Both the position numbers and the translations under genes were made by a program. DNA of 64,000 nucleotides from Stereocaulon alpinum (taxonomy: Eukaryota; Ascomycota; Lecanoromycetes; Lecanorales; Stereocaulaceae). The stretch lies in contig JAEUBA010000070.1 in assembly GCA_018257865.1 (NCBI GenBank), forward strand, positions 1 to 64,000. The letters run 5' to 3'. This document shows positions 10,846 through 21,976 of the stretch, one piece after another (the stretch's first letter is position 1; each line of letters begins with the position of its first letter). The notes under the pieces were generated by a model. It was not told the DNA's origin, did not search any database, and saw only the letters and a program-made list of their open reading frames with translations.

Positions 10846-12309
10846 TCAAACCCACACACTCTTAACCCCACCTCCCAAGTCCACTCCTGGCACAGCCTCA
10901 TACCTCAACCGCTGCATTGGCTCAACCGGATTCTCATGTCTCGGCAGGAGCCGCACAGCGAAAGAATCCTTAATATCACCGAACCCCCCACCGAAATACC
11001 GATCACATCTGAAATGCCAAAATATGAACCCGCTTTATTATCACAGTCAGATTGTTCTTCGTATTGCAGACACACAGGAGTCCGGAGCCGCTGCAACTTA
11101 CGTGCAAACACACTCCAACCCCCAAATATACTTCTTCACCACCTCATCCGTCTCAGACCCGAAATTAGGAAAGCGAGCGCGCGCGTCGAGATAGCGGTCG
11201 ATGGCTGCTTGGACCATGAGTGTCACGTAGGAGATGGCGGATTGAATGGGGATGTCTCTTTCTAGGGCTACGATTGCGACGAGGTTCTGGTGGTTCTGGG
11301 GAGAGAAGTGTGTGAGTATTCCGAGTGTGCCTGGGAGGAGGGAGGAGGAGAGAAGGCAGACTCACACCACATGCTTGCTCTTTATTGAAGCTGTAGATGT
11401 CCTACGTTCGGAGTTTTAGCGTATTATGCTGGCAATGCTCGCTCTTTCTGAGGGATGGTTGCCTTACATTGGCCCACGCAAGGATATCGTTCGTAGCATC
11501 TCGCGTCTGCTTCATGATAGGGTGGTAGTATGCTTCATCAGGATCTCGAATTGCATGCAGTATTCGACGCCTGCGGAGACCGTTTCAATCCCTGATGTAT
11601 CTCGACGATTAGCAATAAAACCCTCGATGCTCCACGAGATCTGGCCTTTCTCCCGGTTGCGGACTTGGTTCAATGCGCCCTCGGCATAGTCGAGGACTGT
11701 TTCGACATAGCGCTTTTGCATGCGGGGAGTTGACGTGGCGCAGAAATGTGTCCAGAAAATACTCGTACAGCAAAGGGTTAGTGATATCGTTCGAAAGATA
11801 AAGTAAAAGCAGACAGTTAGAGGAGAGCACGGGAATTCAATCACATACGAACGATAAGCATCAGCAACAACCAACGCATCTCCATTCACGTCTCCCTTCG
11901 ACCCAGTGAGCACACCCGTCATATGTTTCTGAATCTCCTCTGCCGCTCTCCCATTATACATCAGATTACTCGTCGTATCCGGCACATCAAGCAGATCATC
12001 CCACATATAGAGCACCGTGACCCACTCAGCAGCTATACATAATCGCTCGACGTCTGCAGACGGATAGGACATAGCTGCGGCTAGGCAGAAGGCGGGGGCT
12101 TTGTTCCATTTCCCTGAGGAGATCTTGCTGTAACTGTGGGGTGTGTTATTAGTTAGAGTTGATGTACGTGTAGGAGCGTGATGGGGCGGAAAGTATTACA
12201 TTGAGGCCCAGGCTTCCAGGGCGGCGGTCGCTGTAGCGAGTTCAGTGTTATTGCCGCTGGAAACCTGGGCGAGAGCCGGGCGAAAGTTTGGGAGGTAGAG
12301 GGTCGTCAT
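10846..12309 (-). CDS. Class I terpene synthase with a one-base frame break
   Basis: Six exons can be placed: 12200-12309, 11849-12133, 11468-11761, 11366-11401, 11102-11295, 10846-11008, about 360 residues. This matches fungal class I sesquiterpene-cyclase-like enzymes, which ionise a prenyl diphosphate using a magnesium cluster. Residues 82-86 read DDLLD, the aspartate-rich metal motif. After the third intron comes NDIYSFNKE, an intact NSE metal motif, then a conserved HQNLV. The RRDTSG segment fits the usual arginine region before the NSE helix. The frame does not close: at 11541-11542 the coding strand reads GAGATCCTGATGAA where the family expects one more C to give EIPDEAYYHP. All other exons agree in phase. 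The gene is either a recent pseudogene or carries a sequence error. The start was set at the ATG at 12309; an in-frame ATG further upstream is possible. No prenyl-diphosphate product can be assigned. Confidence 0.8.
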
Positions 12310-12391
12310 TATGAGCGACCTCGGGTTATCTTGAACTAATGCTGAGAACGTATTTTCGGGACAGTGTGGACACAAGAACACAATTCTTGTT

Positions 12392-12439
12392 CGGAACGAG
12401 TTTTTGCAGCCTGTGATGGCGCAAGCAGCGCCGCCCTAG
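12392..12439 (+). repeat. 48-bp direct repeat, copy 1
   Basis: Begins CGGAACGAG and ends GCCGCCCTAG. It matches 12623-12670 at 41 of 48 positions with no gaps; the starts are 231 bases apart. It is not coding. Confidence 0.85.
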
Positions 12440-12482
12440 TCTATATCTGGTGGCCACGGTATGATGTCCCAATTCCTGACCT

Positions 12483-12493
12483 GGATTCGAACC
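12483..12493 (-). other. tRNA-like B-box
   Basis: On the - strand the sequence reads GGTTCGAATCC, the canonical RNA polymerase III B-box found in tRNA T-arms. An A-box-like GAGTGGCAGCTC lies only a dozen or so bases before it, too close for a full tRNA with an anticodon arm, and a proper acceptor stem is not seen. It could be a broken tRNA or the head of a tRNA-derived SINE; chance is also possible. Confidence 0.35.
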
Positions 12494-12622
12494 TGACTTT
12501 AACCCTCCGGAGCTGCCACTCGCACTGGGAAGATGACAAGATAAGTAGATAACAAAATGGGAAGATAATTGAATATAAAGATAAGGGGGGAATATTATGA
12601 GTATGTGAATGTAAATGTATCT

Positions 12623-12670
12623 CGGGACGACTTTTTGCAGCTCGTGACGGCGCAATCAGCACCGCCCTAG
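12623..12670 (+). repeat. 48-bp direct repeat, copy 2
   Basis: Begins CGGGACGAC and ends ACCGCCCTAG; partner of 12392-12439. Four of the seven differences are transitions at C/T positions. Together the copies bracket the B-box-like sequence. Confidence 0.85.
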
Positions 12671-13709
12671 CGTGTAACAGGATGGTGCAGAATTTCATAT
12701 ACTTCACAGGTCTTGAATTCTGTGTTTCCATGACTGTCTTGCTCTTTATATGTCCGACAGCCAAGAATATGTCGCATTCTGGAGTCCTCTCTAGGTGCCA
12801 TCCATATCAATGCCACTCAGCACTGCCATACCACTGTGGCTAGCCGGCTGAGGGTCTCGACTTCTAGAAGCTCTTGCGCCTGCATAAATCGTGATGTGTG
12901 ACACATTACACCATTGGTCGCATGGCAGCTAAGCTTCCTGGTGGTAGAAACGGTACGTCCTCGGCTGTTGGCGTTAGAAAGACACCGCTGTGTATTGGTT
13001 GTACTTACTCGATGAAACGCACACTCCCAGGAGGTCGCAACTTCGTGTTGCAATTATCATCAGAGTCCAGCTCGGCAGACTTCAATCGCGCGTAGTAAAG
13101 AATTTTTTATGTGATTCGTTTTGGGGCTTGGATAACAGTGTTGGCAGTATCTCTTAAGTATCTGCGGGTTCCTTGGCTCTTGACATGTCATTGGTGGCGC
13201 ATTATCGCACTCAGGGTACCTTGATGACAGAGAGCACGGAAGACTATTGGATGCGAACGCGTACGTGCAGGCAAATCGCAAAAGAACATCAACATGAGCT
13301 CGAGAGTGTATGAAACAGCCTGAGGAGACAAGATATAAGTCGAAAAGACGAGATGTGCAACAGGTTGGATAACAGGGAAGAGGTATCAGATAAGAGACTC
13401 AATATCATAATAGACAGAGTTATGTGGCTAGACGGAGTTATGTTGCGGGACATCGAGCACCTGATATCGGTCATTTTATACAATACCTATACAATTCTTT
13501 CCGACCTGCTCCCACCTTTTGCAGCTCCTTGAAATTGCCAGATATGCTTTGAGTATGTCTGTCAATCGGCCGGGTATGGTTCACTACCATAGCAACGGGT
13601 AAGCAAATTCCTGCCGCTGGCTTGCTGTCTTAACTTTTGGGGCATCATCCTGGGACATTACCCCGACGCCAGCCATGGGATTAAGGAATCGATCGAATCC
13701 TACCAAACC

Positions 13710-16700
13710 TCACGTAAAGTTGATCTTCCAGTCTTTAGCAATGCTGACACCAGGATCCCTGACTATAGCCCAAGCGGCCTTGTTCCCGCTCGTTGGGTGA
13801 AATTGCATGTCAGCCTCAATCGTCTTCGAATCTTGCTCGGCTGTGACGTGCTTCTTGTTTGCCCAGTGACTGGGTGCACCAACCACAATTACTTTCTCTA
13901 CTCGCACTTTCGACATCTCTTGACGATAAGACTTGGTCATGGAGCCCGTGGTAGCCATGTCTTGGGAAGTAAGGCTTGAGGAATCTTTGCTGAAAACGAA
14001 CCTCGCAAAAATTTGAGCGCCAGACTCGTAGTCAAATGTCTCGCCATCGTCCAGGTAGAGCGAGCCCGCTGCGTTACCAGCTTTGTCCAGAACAATCATC
14101 AACGTGATGGGGTCATACTGCATCAAGTGGCTAGAGCGCCTAGGTCTGTCCTTCCGGGGTATGATATGGCCGCCGCGTGCGAAGATTGGGATCTTGTTTA
14201 GAGGCGCGTCTACGGTCTTGAAGCCCTTCTTGGAATACATAGTATAGTCAAAGTAGTCGTAGTAAACTTCGTCGTCGGCAAAGTACACGTCTACATTGGT
14301 CGCACCTTCTTTTGTCACCGGCTTCACCAGCAGCCCTGTGGAACCAACATAGAATTGGTCATCCATAACGAAGCCTGCTTCATCACCAGGATGGACGTAA
14401 TATTGCGGACGAAGAATAGGCGAGTTGTCCATGGACGCCTCATGAAACGCTGTGTACCACGCCGGTAGCAGCTGATAGCGGAGACGAATTGCCTGGGTTA
14501 TGATGCCGGTATATGGTGGCCCAGCGGTGTATGGTTCTCGGCGCCTAGTATCAATGTGCGCATGAGCCCTGAAGAAGGGATAAAAAGCACCGGCTTGCAT
14601 CCAACGAGTAAGTAGCTCGCTACTAGGTGTGCCGAAGAATCCACCGACATCGGCACCGCTGTTCGGAAAGCCTGCAATATTCAGACTCAGAATCATCGGA
14701 AGTGACGCTTCCAGGTGACCCCATTCTGCAAGGTTGTCACCAGTCCACATTGCACCAAGCCGCTGGCTGCCAGCATAGAAAGATCGTGTTAGGACGAACG
14801 GCCTATGCGGTTTCTTCGGTTGACGATCTAACAAGGCATGATACGTTGCGTTGACAAAGGTCATACCATTGATGTTATGGACATCACGATGTTCCCAATT
14901 TCCATGGTGAAGATTGTCCTTGGGCATAGTCGTCTCTGGCCCGTTGAAAACAGACGGCTCGTTCATATCGTTCCATATGTAAGTATTGTAGGTCGAATAT
15001 TTCCAAAAATCAGGTTTGAATAACGTTTTCCACCAAGCACGGGCAGAAGGGTTGAAACAATCAATCCAGTGGGATGAGCCAGGCCAACACCAACCCTCGT
15101 AGGTATCTCCATCTTTATTCTTTATTGTCAGATCCCGTTTCTTAAGCTCATCAACCACAGGGTAATTCGCTGTGTTCTTAATGTGGGGATCTATCAGCGT
15201 AACAACTTTTCGATGTGTTACATCGAGCTGAGCGTGCATAGCCATAGGGTTCTGAAATTTATCCATATCCCAGGTGAAGTATTTCCTGTCATCAGTATAC
15301 TCCAAATCTAGCCAGATCACATCGTAAGGTATTCCATGTTTATCGAACTTGGAGTCAACTTCCTTCACTTCCTCGTCAGACATGTAGTTCCACCGACATT
15401 GGTGATAGCCAACCGAGAATTGTTGGGGCAGCTGTGTGTTCCCCGTCAAAGCGGCCAGGGCTTTAGTGAGATCATGGGGTTTTGGTCCTAGGAATACAAA
15501 AATATCCATGACACCTGACTCTGATATCCAGTGTGTGTCCGTATCAAGCTTGGGTCCACTTCTTTGTCGTTTAGTGATATCGATCCATGTCTCGGCCGCG
15601 TTTAACCATAGGATACCGACGGAGGAATCCTTTCTATGAGCCTGCATAAAAGGGATGGCTCCGTAAAGTGTCATTGGGCTATTCAATTCGTATTCGAAGA
15701 CATCACTGTTGTAGAGTCGGTATGGGTCCGTAAAGTCATCCTGATTGGCTCCCCTGTATTTCGACGTAAGTCGTTGTTCGACTAATGGGGAGTTTGATTT
15801 CATACCGTGTCTGACGTAACGAAAGTGGACCCGTATGCTCAGGGATTCCAAAAACGTTCTCATATCCGGGGAACGATATATCCAGGGCGATACTCTCAGG
15901 TCCTTTAGCCTTCGTATCGGTGTTGCCCCCGAACGATTCTTCCCACCATGTCGATTCGTCTTCGGCACTGGGCTTCTCGGAAGTTTTCTCAGCATCTCCT
16001 TCGGGGACCTCCTCTTTCTCAATTTTCTGTCTCCAGTGTTCGATATTGAGGAATCCGCGGTTGTTTAACTTGACTTGAGTGTCCCCATTTTTTTGGAAGT
16101 CAATGCTAAAAGGAGTATGCCGAATGATGGCTGTGCTGCGATGACCCTCTCCGAAATCGATAATTGTGACACCATTCCCACTCTCTTCTCCCAATTTGGC
16201 GGACGCGTCAACATCCAGACCTCCCACTAAGGCCCATGCAGGCGATTCATTGTAGCGTTCCTTCCGAGCTTTACTTCCATGGCGAAGCTCGATGTCACCA
16301 GTCTGACGTCGCTCTTCATCTAGTTCCACGCGAGCAAGACCAGATTGGAGGAAAGTAATGTTCAAAGGCAATTGTACTGTTGCTCCGTCGGCGATCGTCT
16401 TCGAGACCGTGGCTCGAAATTGGCCGTTGTCAAACGTGGCTGTCCCCTGGCTAATTTGGTACAAGTAGGGGGGAGAGGAGGTGGAGACAACATCAGCAAA
16501 GGCTCTGTTCCGCGTACAAAAACCAGATTGAGCACATGTCTTGAAGTTGTCGTGCTTGACGGCTACAACGCGGTAGAGAGTTTGTTAGTCCATAGCTACC
16601 TTGGCTCCCGAGCTTTAGGGGATGAAGCATTGAGGCATACCGACAGAAAATGACACGTTCAACACCAGTATGAAAAAGGCAACCCAGTGAAGGAAAGAAG

Positions 16701-16728
16701 ATACCTTGGGCACAAGGGTAACAGCCAT
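13710..16728 (-). CDS. ROT2: Glucosidase II alpha subunit (GH31)
   Basis: Three exons, 16641-16728, 15806-16562 and 13710-15753, join in frame to 962 residues, the usual size of the family. The enzyme trims the two inner alpha-1,3-linked glucoses from N-glycans in the ER, in the calnexin folding cycle, with a beta subunit that is not in this window. Residues 1 to about 29 are a signal peptide (WVAFFILVLNVSFSV). They are followed by the hallmark KHDNFKTCAQSGFCTRNRAF, which places the mature N-terminus. The GH31 barrel shows WNDMNEPSVF with the predicted nucleophile Asp544, and WTGDN with the predicted acid/base Asp621. A linker at about residues 205-230 is Lys/Glu-rich. Introns are 78 and 52 nt. 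Nothing is missing; this is an ordinary housekeeping gene. Confidence 0.95.
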
Positions 16729-17486
16729 CTCTGCCCCGATCCCAAGAGTACGTGGGAGCTCTCTGTAGCAGACTTCGGTAGGTCTTCCACGTGTCTGAAT
16801 CCAGCTACCTTAGGTCTAGCCCGGACTTCTACCGGTTTCCTAAACTAGTTTTAGTATCTTTTCTAGTCCCATATAATACCGCTACAAGCGCCGAATGGCG
16901 TTTCCCCAACTTCGAACGAATATTTCACATCACCACCAAGCGTAAGGTGGCACCCTCGGCCGAATAGTACCGCTGATGCTGCTAGTCTCCTCTGCCACTT
17001 TAACAAGTCTATCGCCACTGCGAGATTCCAGTGACATAGTGCCAATATAGTGCTTTGGGCTACGAACACCTCCGGGCCTCCCAAAAGGTTGCATACTGGT
17101 CAGTGACTGACTAGGAAGCCATGAGATCTCGTTACTTAACTCTGCTCGCGTCTCATAGCTGGGAAGTACCGGTACCATGACCATTCAGTCACGGGATTGG
17201 TTCGTCATCTTTATTGTCCACACCGCCACAAGCTCATCATTCCAAGCCCTGTCCTTCGCTTTTCCTCGCATGAAACCCAATCTTTCTAATTCCCTCGTGC
17301 GCTTAAAGTGGATACGTGTGCTTACCTATGTTGTTCCGTCATATGTCTCCGTCTGCACGTATTGTCTAGCTCGATCTTTGCTTTGTGCTCGCCAATCTCT
17401 CACTCTACCCGAAGCAGAATTCGCCCATTGAACAGCTCCCCTTTGGCCTGCAAGTGCTGTTCTCGTGTTCGGAGATACATTGAATC
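16729..17486. other. Divergent promoter region, glucosidase II / MFS transporter
   Basis: 758 bases between two divergent start codons. No reliable frame. No consensus TATA box seen near either start. Confidence 0.5.
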
Positions 17487-19480
17487 ATGGTACATGATGC
17501 TGAGCGTGCAGACACAAAGGCCCCTAGAAAACCGTGGTTGCTGAAGTTTCGCTCTTCGAACGGCTTCATTCTTGCTACCGTCTGCGTGGCAATATTCACA
17601 GTGAATGCGTACAGATGCCCTGGACATGTGTCTTTACGCTGATCCTCATGCTTAGGACGCTTTCCTTTATGGCGTGGTCAGTAATCTCTAGATACATGTC
17701 CCAGATCAATACTCCCAGACTCTTGTGGTACCTACGGCGTCAGTCGAGATGCAATTCGGTCTGAATGAAAACAGCACAGTCATGGTAATGGGGGCTTCCA
17801 TTCGAGCAGAAAGAGTAATACTCCGCATAGGTCGTGCCCGTTCTACCTTTCAGTCTCAAAGAAAGATCTGGCGTACCAGAAGATCAAAGTAAGGCTTGCC
17901 CTAATCATTTCGTTGCCATTGCTGACGGTGACTTAGTTCAATGGTGGAATTCATTCATATTTGCAGTCTTTGGTGCGGCTATCTTGATTGGGTCTCGTGA
18001 GTACAAAGTGGTTCACGCAATCGGAAACCCAATGACGACTAACATACGACAGCAATCTGCGGCTGGGTCGCAGACCACACTTCCGATAGATCCATATCAT
18101 TCTATACTGGCCTTTTGGTCCTTGGCGCTGCAACAATACTCTTCGGTCTTGCTAAAGCAAGCTGGGTTCTGGTCGTCAGTCGGCTCCTGCAAGGAATCTC
18201 AGCGGCCATAACCTATACTGTCGGCCTGGCCCTCTTAGTGGATACTGTAGGGCGGGATAACATTGGCCAGTGGATGGGCACAGCCTTATCGAGTTCAAGT
18301 TTTGGCCTAATTGTGTCACCTCTGCTAGGTGGGGTCGTTTATGCCAAAGCAGGCTACATGTCCGTCTTTGGCATGGCCATGGGCTTGATCGTTCTTGACA
18401 TCGTTATGCGGCTGTGTATGATTGAGAAGAAGCATGCAGCAAAGTACAAGCCTGTCTCGACGGCAAATGGGTTTTACGGCACCTTCACGAGCAGCCAGAC
18501 CTCAGGGCACGAGAATGAGCGTTCTAACAGCCCCACGCAACAGAACAAGCCACACGACGATTCAGAACACGCTCCACTCCGAAACAGCGGAGACGAACAA
18601 GCTTCTAGAAAAAAGAGTCGGATGCCTACAATCCTCGTGCTCCTTAGTATGCCCCGTCTTGTCACTGCCATATATGGCATCTTTGTCAACGTTGCCATTC
18701 TTGCGGCTTTCGATGGGGTACTGCCCCTATATGTCAAGGCACTCTTTCAATGGAACTCGCTGAACGCGGGCTTGATATTCATGTGTCTCGCCATTCCCGC
18801 TCTCAGCGGACCCCTTGTAGGAAAATTGTCGGACAAGGTTGGGCCTCGATGGATTGCAGTGGCTGGATGCTCCCTCACAGCGCCGCCTCTGATTCTCCTC
18901 CGACTGGTGGATCACAATTCGGCGGAGCAAAAGATCTTGCTATGTGTTTTACTTGTTTGTTGCGGTAAGTGCCCTTCTACACGTCTTGCAATTCGTGTAC
19001 TTTCGTACTTGATCCCACCCAGATCTCGCCAGCAATCTTGCAGCTTTCCATTACCCTTTTTTCTTCTGCTTCCAGTCTACGAATATCGATATTGACGTTG
19101 AGCCGTTGACTAAACATCCCCCTAATTGCAGGTTTCACACTCATCCTCATCGTCTCTCCCGTCGCCGCCGACCTCTCTACTGTTGTCGAAGAAAAAGAGA
19201 AGACCGATCCTGACGCCTTTGGGCCTGGCGGAGCATACGCGCAAGCCTTCGCCCTCTTCAACTGCGCCATGGCCGCTGCCACGCTATTTGGACCCGTGGC
19301 TGCAGGTGCATTGATTGAACGTCTTGGATGGGGTGCGATGACCGCCGCCATGGGCATCTTTGCATTCTCCGGTGCAATACCCGCCGTGAGTCTTCGGATA
19401 GTGAAATGCTGAAGAGATCCATACTAATGTCATCTGTGCAGTTGTTTTACACGGGTGGATGGATATTCGAAAGGAAGTAG
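17487..19480 (+). CDS. MFS multidrug-type transporter (DHA1/VMAT-like)
   Basis: Seven exons (17487-17600, 17656-17676, 17831-17888, 17937-17996, 18053-18964, 19132-19385, 19442-19480) give 485 residues. It is a polytopic plasma- or vacuolar-membrane transporter expected to export small molecules in exchange for protons. Exon 2 is a 21-nt microexon (DAFLYGV) needed to restore the first helix between FT and VVPVLPFSLKERSG. The loop between helices 2 and 3 reads GWVADHTSDRS, the MFS signature region, and the second half has GKLSDKVGPR. A hydrophilic loop of about 80 residues separates the two six-helix halves, as in this subfamily. The substrate is unknown. It lies beside a primary-metabolism gene and about 2.5 kb before the hydroxylase genes, so a role with them is possible but not shown. 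Confidence 0.88.
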
Positions 19481-19991
19481 TGGTCGTGCACCAAAGATTG
19501 GATTGAATAAAGCAAGGGACTAAAATGAGATTGTAGAACGACAATGCTCACTGTTCTCCAAAAGCGTCAGTGCAACATTGTGGAATGTATAGATGGAAAA
19601 AGCTGTATCCTGGTAGTCCGAGCGTGCGATTCATGTTTGCAATTCTATGTTCCCCCCTGCCTTATGTCCTCGCATGTCTTGTGCACACCGATGGACACGG
19701 TCGACCAAGCACTAATTCTCGCTTTCATACAATGGACAGATTACAGAACGGGAGGATCTGTGAACGAAAGAAGAGGTGTCCTCAACGTCATACCTAATAC
19801 CTTTCATTCTGCAGGCCCTTGCAATTTGTGACCCACCCAAAAAATCGACTTGTGATATCGCTATCCGAAAAGACACACTTTTAGCTATTCTATTGTTCGC
19901 CCTGGTCTTCCAATCCACCAGGACTGCTTCAATAGCTACAGAACAGACTAGCTTATTCATTCGTTCCCCACATCAACTTCCTCGGCCAATA
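19481..19991. other. Convergent intergenic region
   Basis: 511 bases between the 3' ends of the MFS and P5C reductase genes. The frames seen here are not supported by any family. It should contain both 3' UTRs. Confidence 0.5.
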
Positions 19992-21060
19992 TCAATGCCC
20001 TTCGCCTAGCGAGCCGGCAGCCGCCGTACATCTGATCAAGGCATCTGCCACAATGCCTCTTAACGCCTTCCTTTCCAACGCTAACAACCCCTGTATCGTC
20101 GATCCCCCTGGCGTTGCCACCTTTTCCTTCAACAGGTCGGGCGACTCCCCAGCCAGCATCAGCATTGCAGCCCCTTTCATGGTCTCCGCGGCCATGGTCT
20201 GGGCTTCTGAGCGTTTTAACCCCAGCGCCACAGCACCGTCTAGTAAGGATTCGATGAATAGGGCAAAGAAGGCGGGTGTGCTGCCACAGAGGGCTGTGCA
20301 GGCGTCGAATTGGCCGGCTGTGATGTGGGTGACGGTACCGATGGTGGAGAAGAGCCAGTCGACGAGAGAGAGGGCGGATGGTGTGGCGGTCGGGGCAGAG
20401 CTTATGACGGTGGTTGAGGCGCGGACGAAGGATGCGGTGTTGGGCATTGCGCGGACGATAGTAGTATGTGGAGAAAGTGTAGAGCCGTTTGATTTTTGGG
20501 TAGCTTGTGATGGGCTCAGTATTCCTTCGATCTGAGGGATTGTTACGCCGGCGAGGATGCTGATGAGGAGCTTGCCTTTGAGCGCCTTGGTGACGGAGGG
20601 TACACCGAGACAAGCTTCCAAGTCTTGGGGTTGACAACCAAGGAGAATGGTGTCTGCTGCTTGAATGGCGCGGGCATTTTCGCCTTGGAGGATCGTGACA
20701 GGTGCGTGGTGGAATTTCGAGAGTTTTGCCCGAAGCTTTTCGGCGGATTGGGGTGTACGGACACAGGCTATGAATTGGGTGGGCTTTTGGAAGTCCGAAT
20801 CTGTGGCAGCAAGGGTGTAACCATTGGACAGGCCTTTCCTATCGTCATTGGAAGATGAATCGTTTTGTGATGGGGGTTTCGGGGATCTATTTTCCGCTGC
20901 ATTTGCCAGCAGGCCCAAGAGAATGGCCGAACCAAGGGTGCCTGGAGGCAAACTCAGTCAGCTTTGTGAAGGTAGTTGACGTGACTGAAGGGGACATACC
21001 ACAACCCAGGATTGTGAGCGTGTTTGAGGGAGCAAAGTCCACGTGATTAGCGGGTGACAT
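19992..21060 (-). CDS. PRO3: Pyrroline-5-carboxylate reductase
   Basis: Two exons, 21000-21060 and 19992-20941, give 336 residues. The enzyme catalyses the last step of proline synthesis, reducing 1-pyrroline-5-carboxylate with NAD(P)H in the cytosol. The intron splits the nucleotide-binding loop, which becomes GCGTLGSAI after splicing. A middle segment has the ILAGVT and RAMPN motifs of the family, and the C-terminal dimerisation domain has ALCGSTPAFFALFIE and ATPGGST, the substrate-contacting loop. An insertion of about 30 mostly polar residues (NRSPKPPSQNDSSSN) after the first helix is longer than in bacterial ProC but common in fungi. The coding strand shifts from C-rich at the 5' side to G-rich at the 3' side. 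Confidence 0.93.
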
Positions 21061-21976
21061 AGTGAAAGGCTGGTGATGGGTGATGCAGCTCAACCTTTGG
21101 CAATCAAACAAGGAGTTGGTCCACTCCCCTGAACATTGAGTTGAGGAAGATGGATAGGACGGACATCGCCCATGTCCGACGCTCGATACAGAGCAAATGT
21201 GAGCCCGGATTGGTCACACGTGGCCGAAAACAGATGCTCTCTTGCCTGGGGAACCCCATTAGAAGATCGAACAGCCTTCTGCATATGCTTGCAGAAATTG
21301 CAGATATTTAGCTCCGTGTAGCGGGGTGGGTGCATGCATACAGGGGCTTCCCCCAAGAGCACGCCAGAAAAGTACCACAAATCCGAACATCACCGACACC
21401 CGCAATGAAGTTTTTCTCCTTTGTCCCAGAAATTCTGATGTTATAGTGTCGGCAAATGTAATATATCGTGCAGAAAGCTACCTCAATAGCATCATCATTG
21501 TCGGCTAGAAGGTCGATGGGAGAAAAATGTGGAGTACGTAGAACTAAATGTATGTCGCCTTCGCATTTGCAAGGATCCAGCGGGATACGGGAGCTATTGA
21601 GTAAGTTACCCGATACGCGAACTTGATCTTCTCGCAAGCAAGCGGCAAGTACTCCAAAGGTACCTTAGACCCTGGTACAGCAAACACTGGGCGTTACATG
21701 TGCCGAACACGTGCCGGGGTTCCAGCTCGGTGTACTTACTTACAAATAAAGGTCCGTGTACTGTACCTAGTAACTTACCACGGGTAGTAAGTACGCCGAG
21801 CTGACACCCCTCGACAATCCTTGACCAAGTCGTTCCTTCGCTGTTCTACAGGCCCTAAGCCTAAGCCTAAGCCTAAGCCTGAATTCATCGACTGAAGTCT
21901 GAGGCTGCTAGAGCAGAGTCTATCAGTCACAATTTCCAGGCCATTGATTACTGGACACATCTTCCAATCTTGCAAG
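21061..21976. other. Divergent promoter region, P5C reductase / hydroxylase 1
   Basis: 916 bases between divergent starts. It carries a short hexamer repeat at 21854-21880, about 100 bases before the hydroxylase start, and is otherwise featureless. Confidence 0.5.
21854..21880 (+). repeat. CCTAAG hexamer microsatellite, 4.5 units
   Basis: Four and a half perfect CCTAAG units (CTTAGG on the other strand). It resembles telomere repeats but differs from CCCTAA. It lies in the promoter or 5' UTR of the hydroxylase gene at 21977. Confidence 0.85.

Larger units (their letters stand above)
12310..13709. other. Intergenic region with a duplicated 48-bp element
   Basis: About 1.4 kb between the terpene synthase start and the 3' end of the glucosidase gene. 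It contains the two 48-bp repeats and a tRNA-like B-box, described separately. An A-rich purine stretch lies at 12530-12600. No convincing coding region. Confidence 0.5.

Noticed and set aside
13710..16022. Single-exon start for the glucosidase near 16022
   Set aside because: That start is a TTG inside the coding region of exon 2 in another frame. The three-exon model restores the signal peptide and the KHDNFKTC motif.
19957..20637. 226-residue minus-strand frame overlapping P5C reductase
   Set aside because: Out of frame with the conserved reductase motifs; Arg/His-rich shadow.
21854..21880. Interstitial telomere
   Set aside because: The unit is CCTAAG, not CCCTAA, and there are only 4.5 units.
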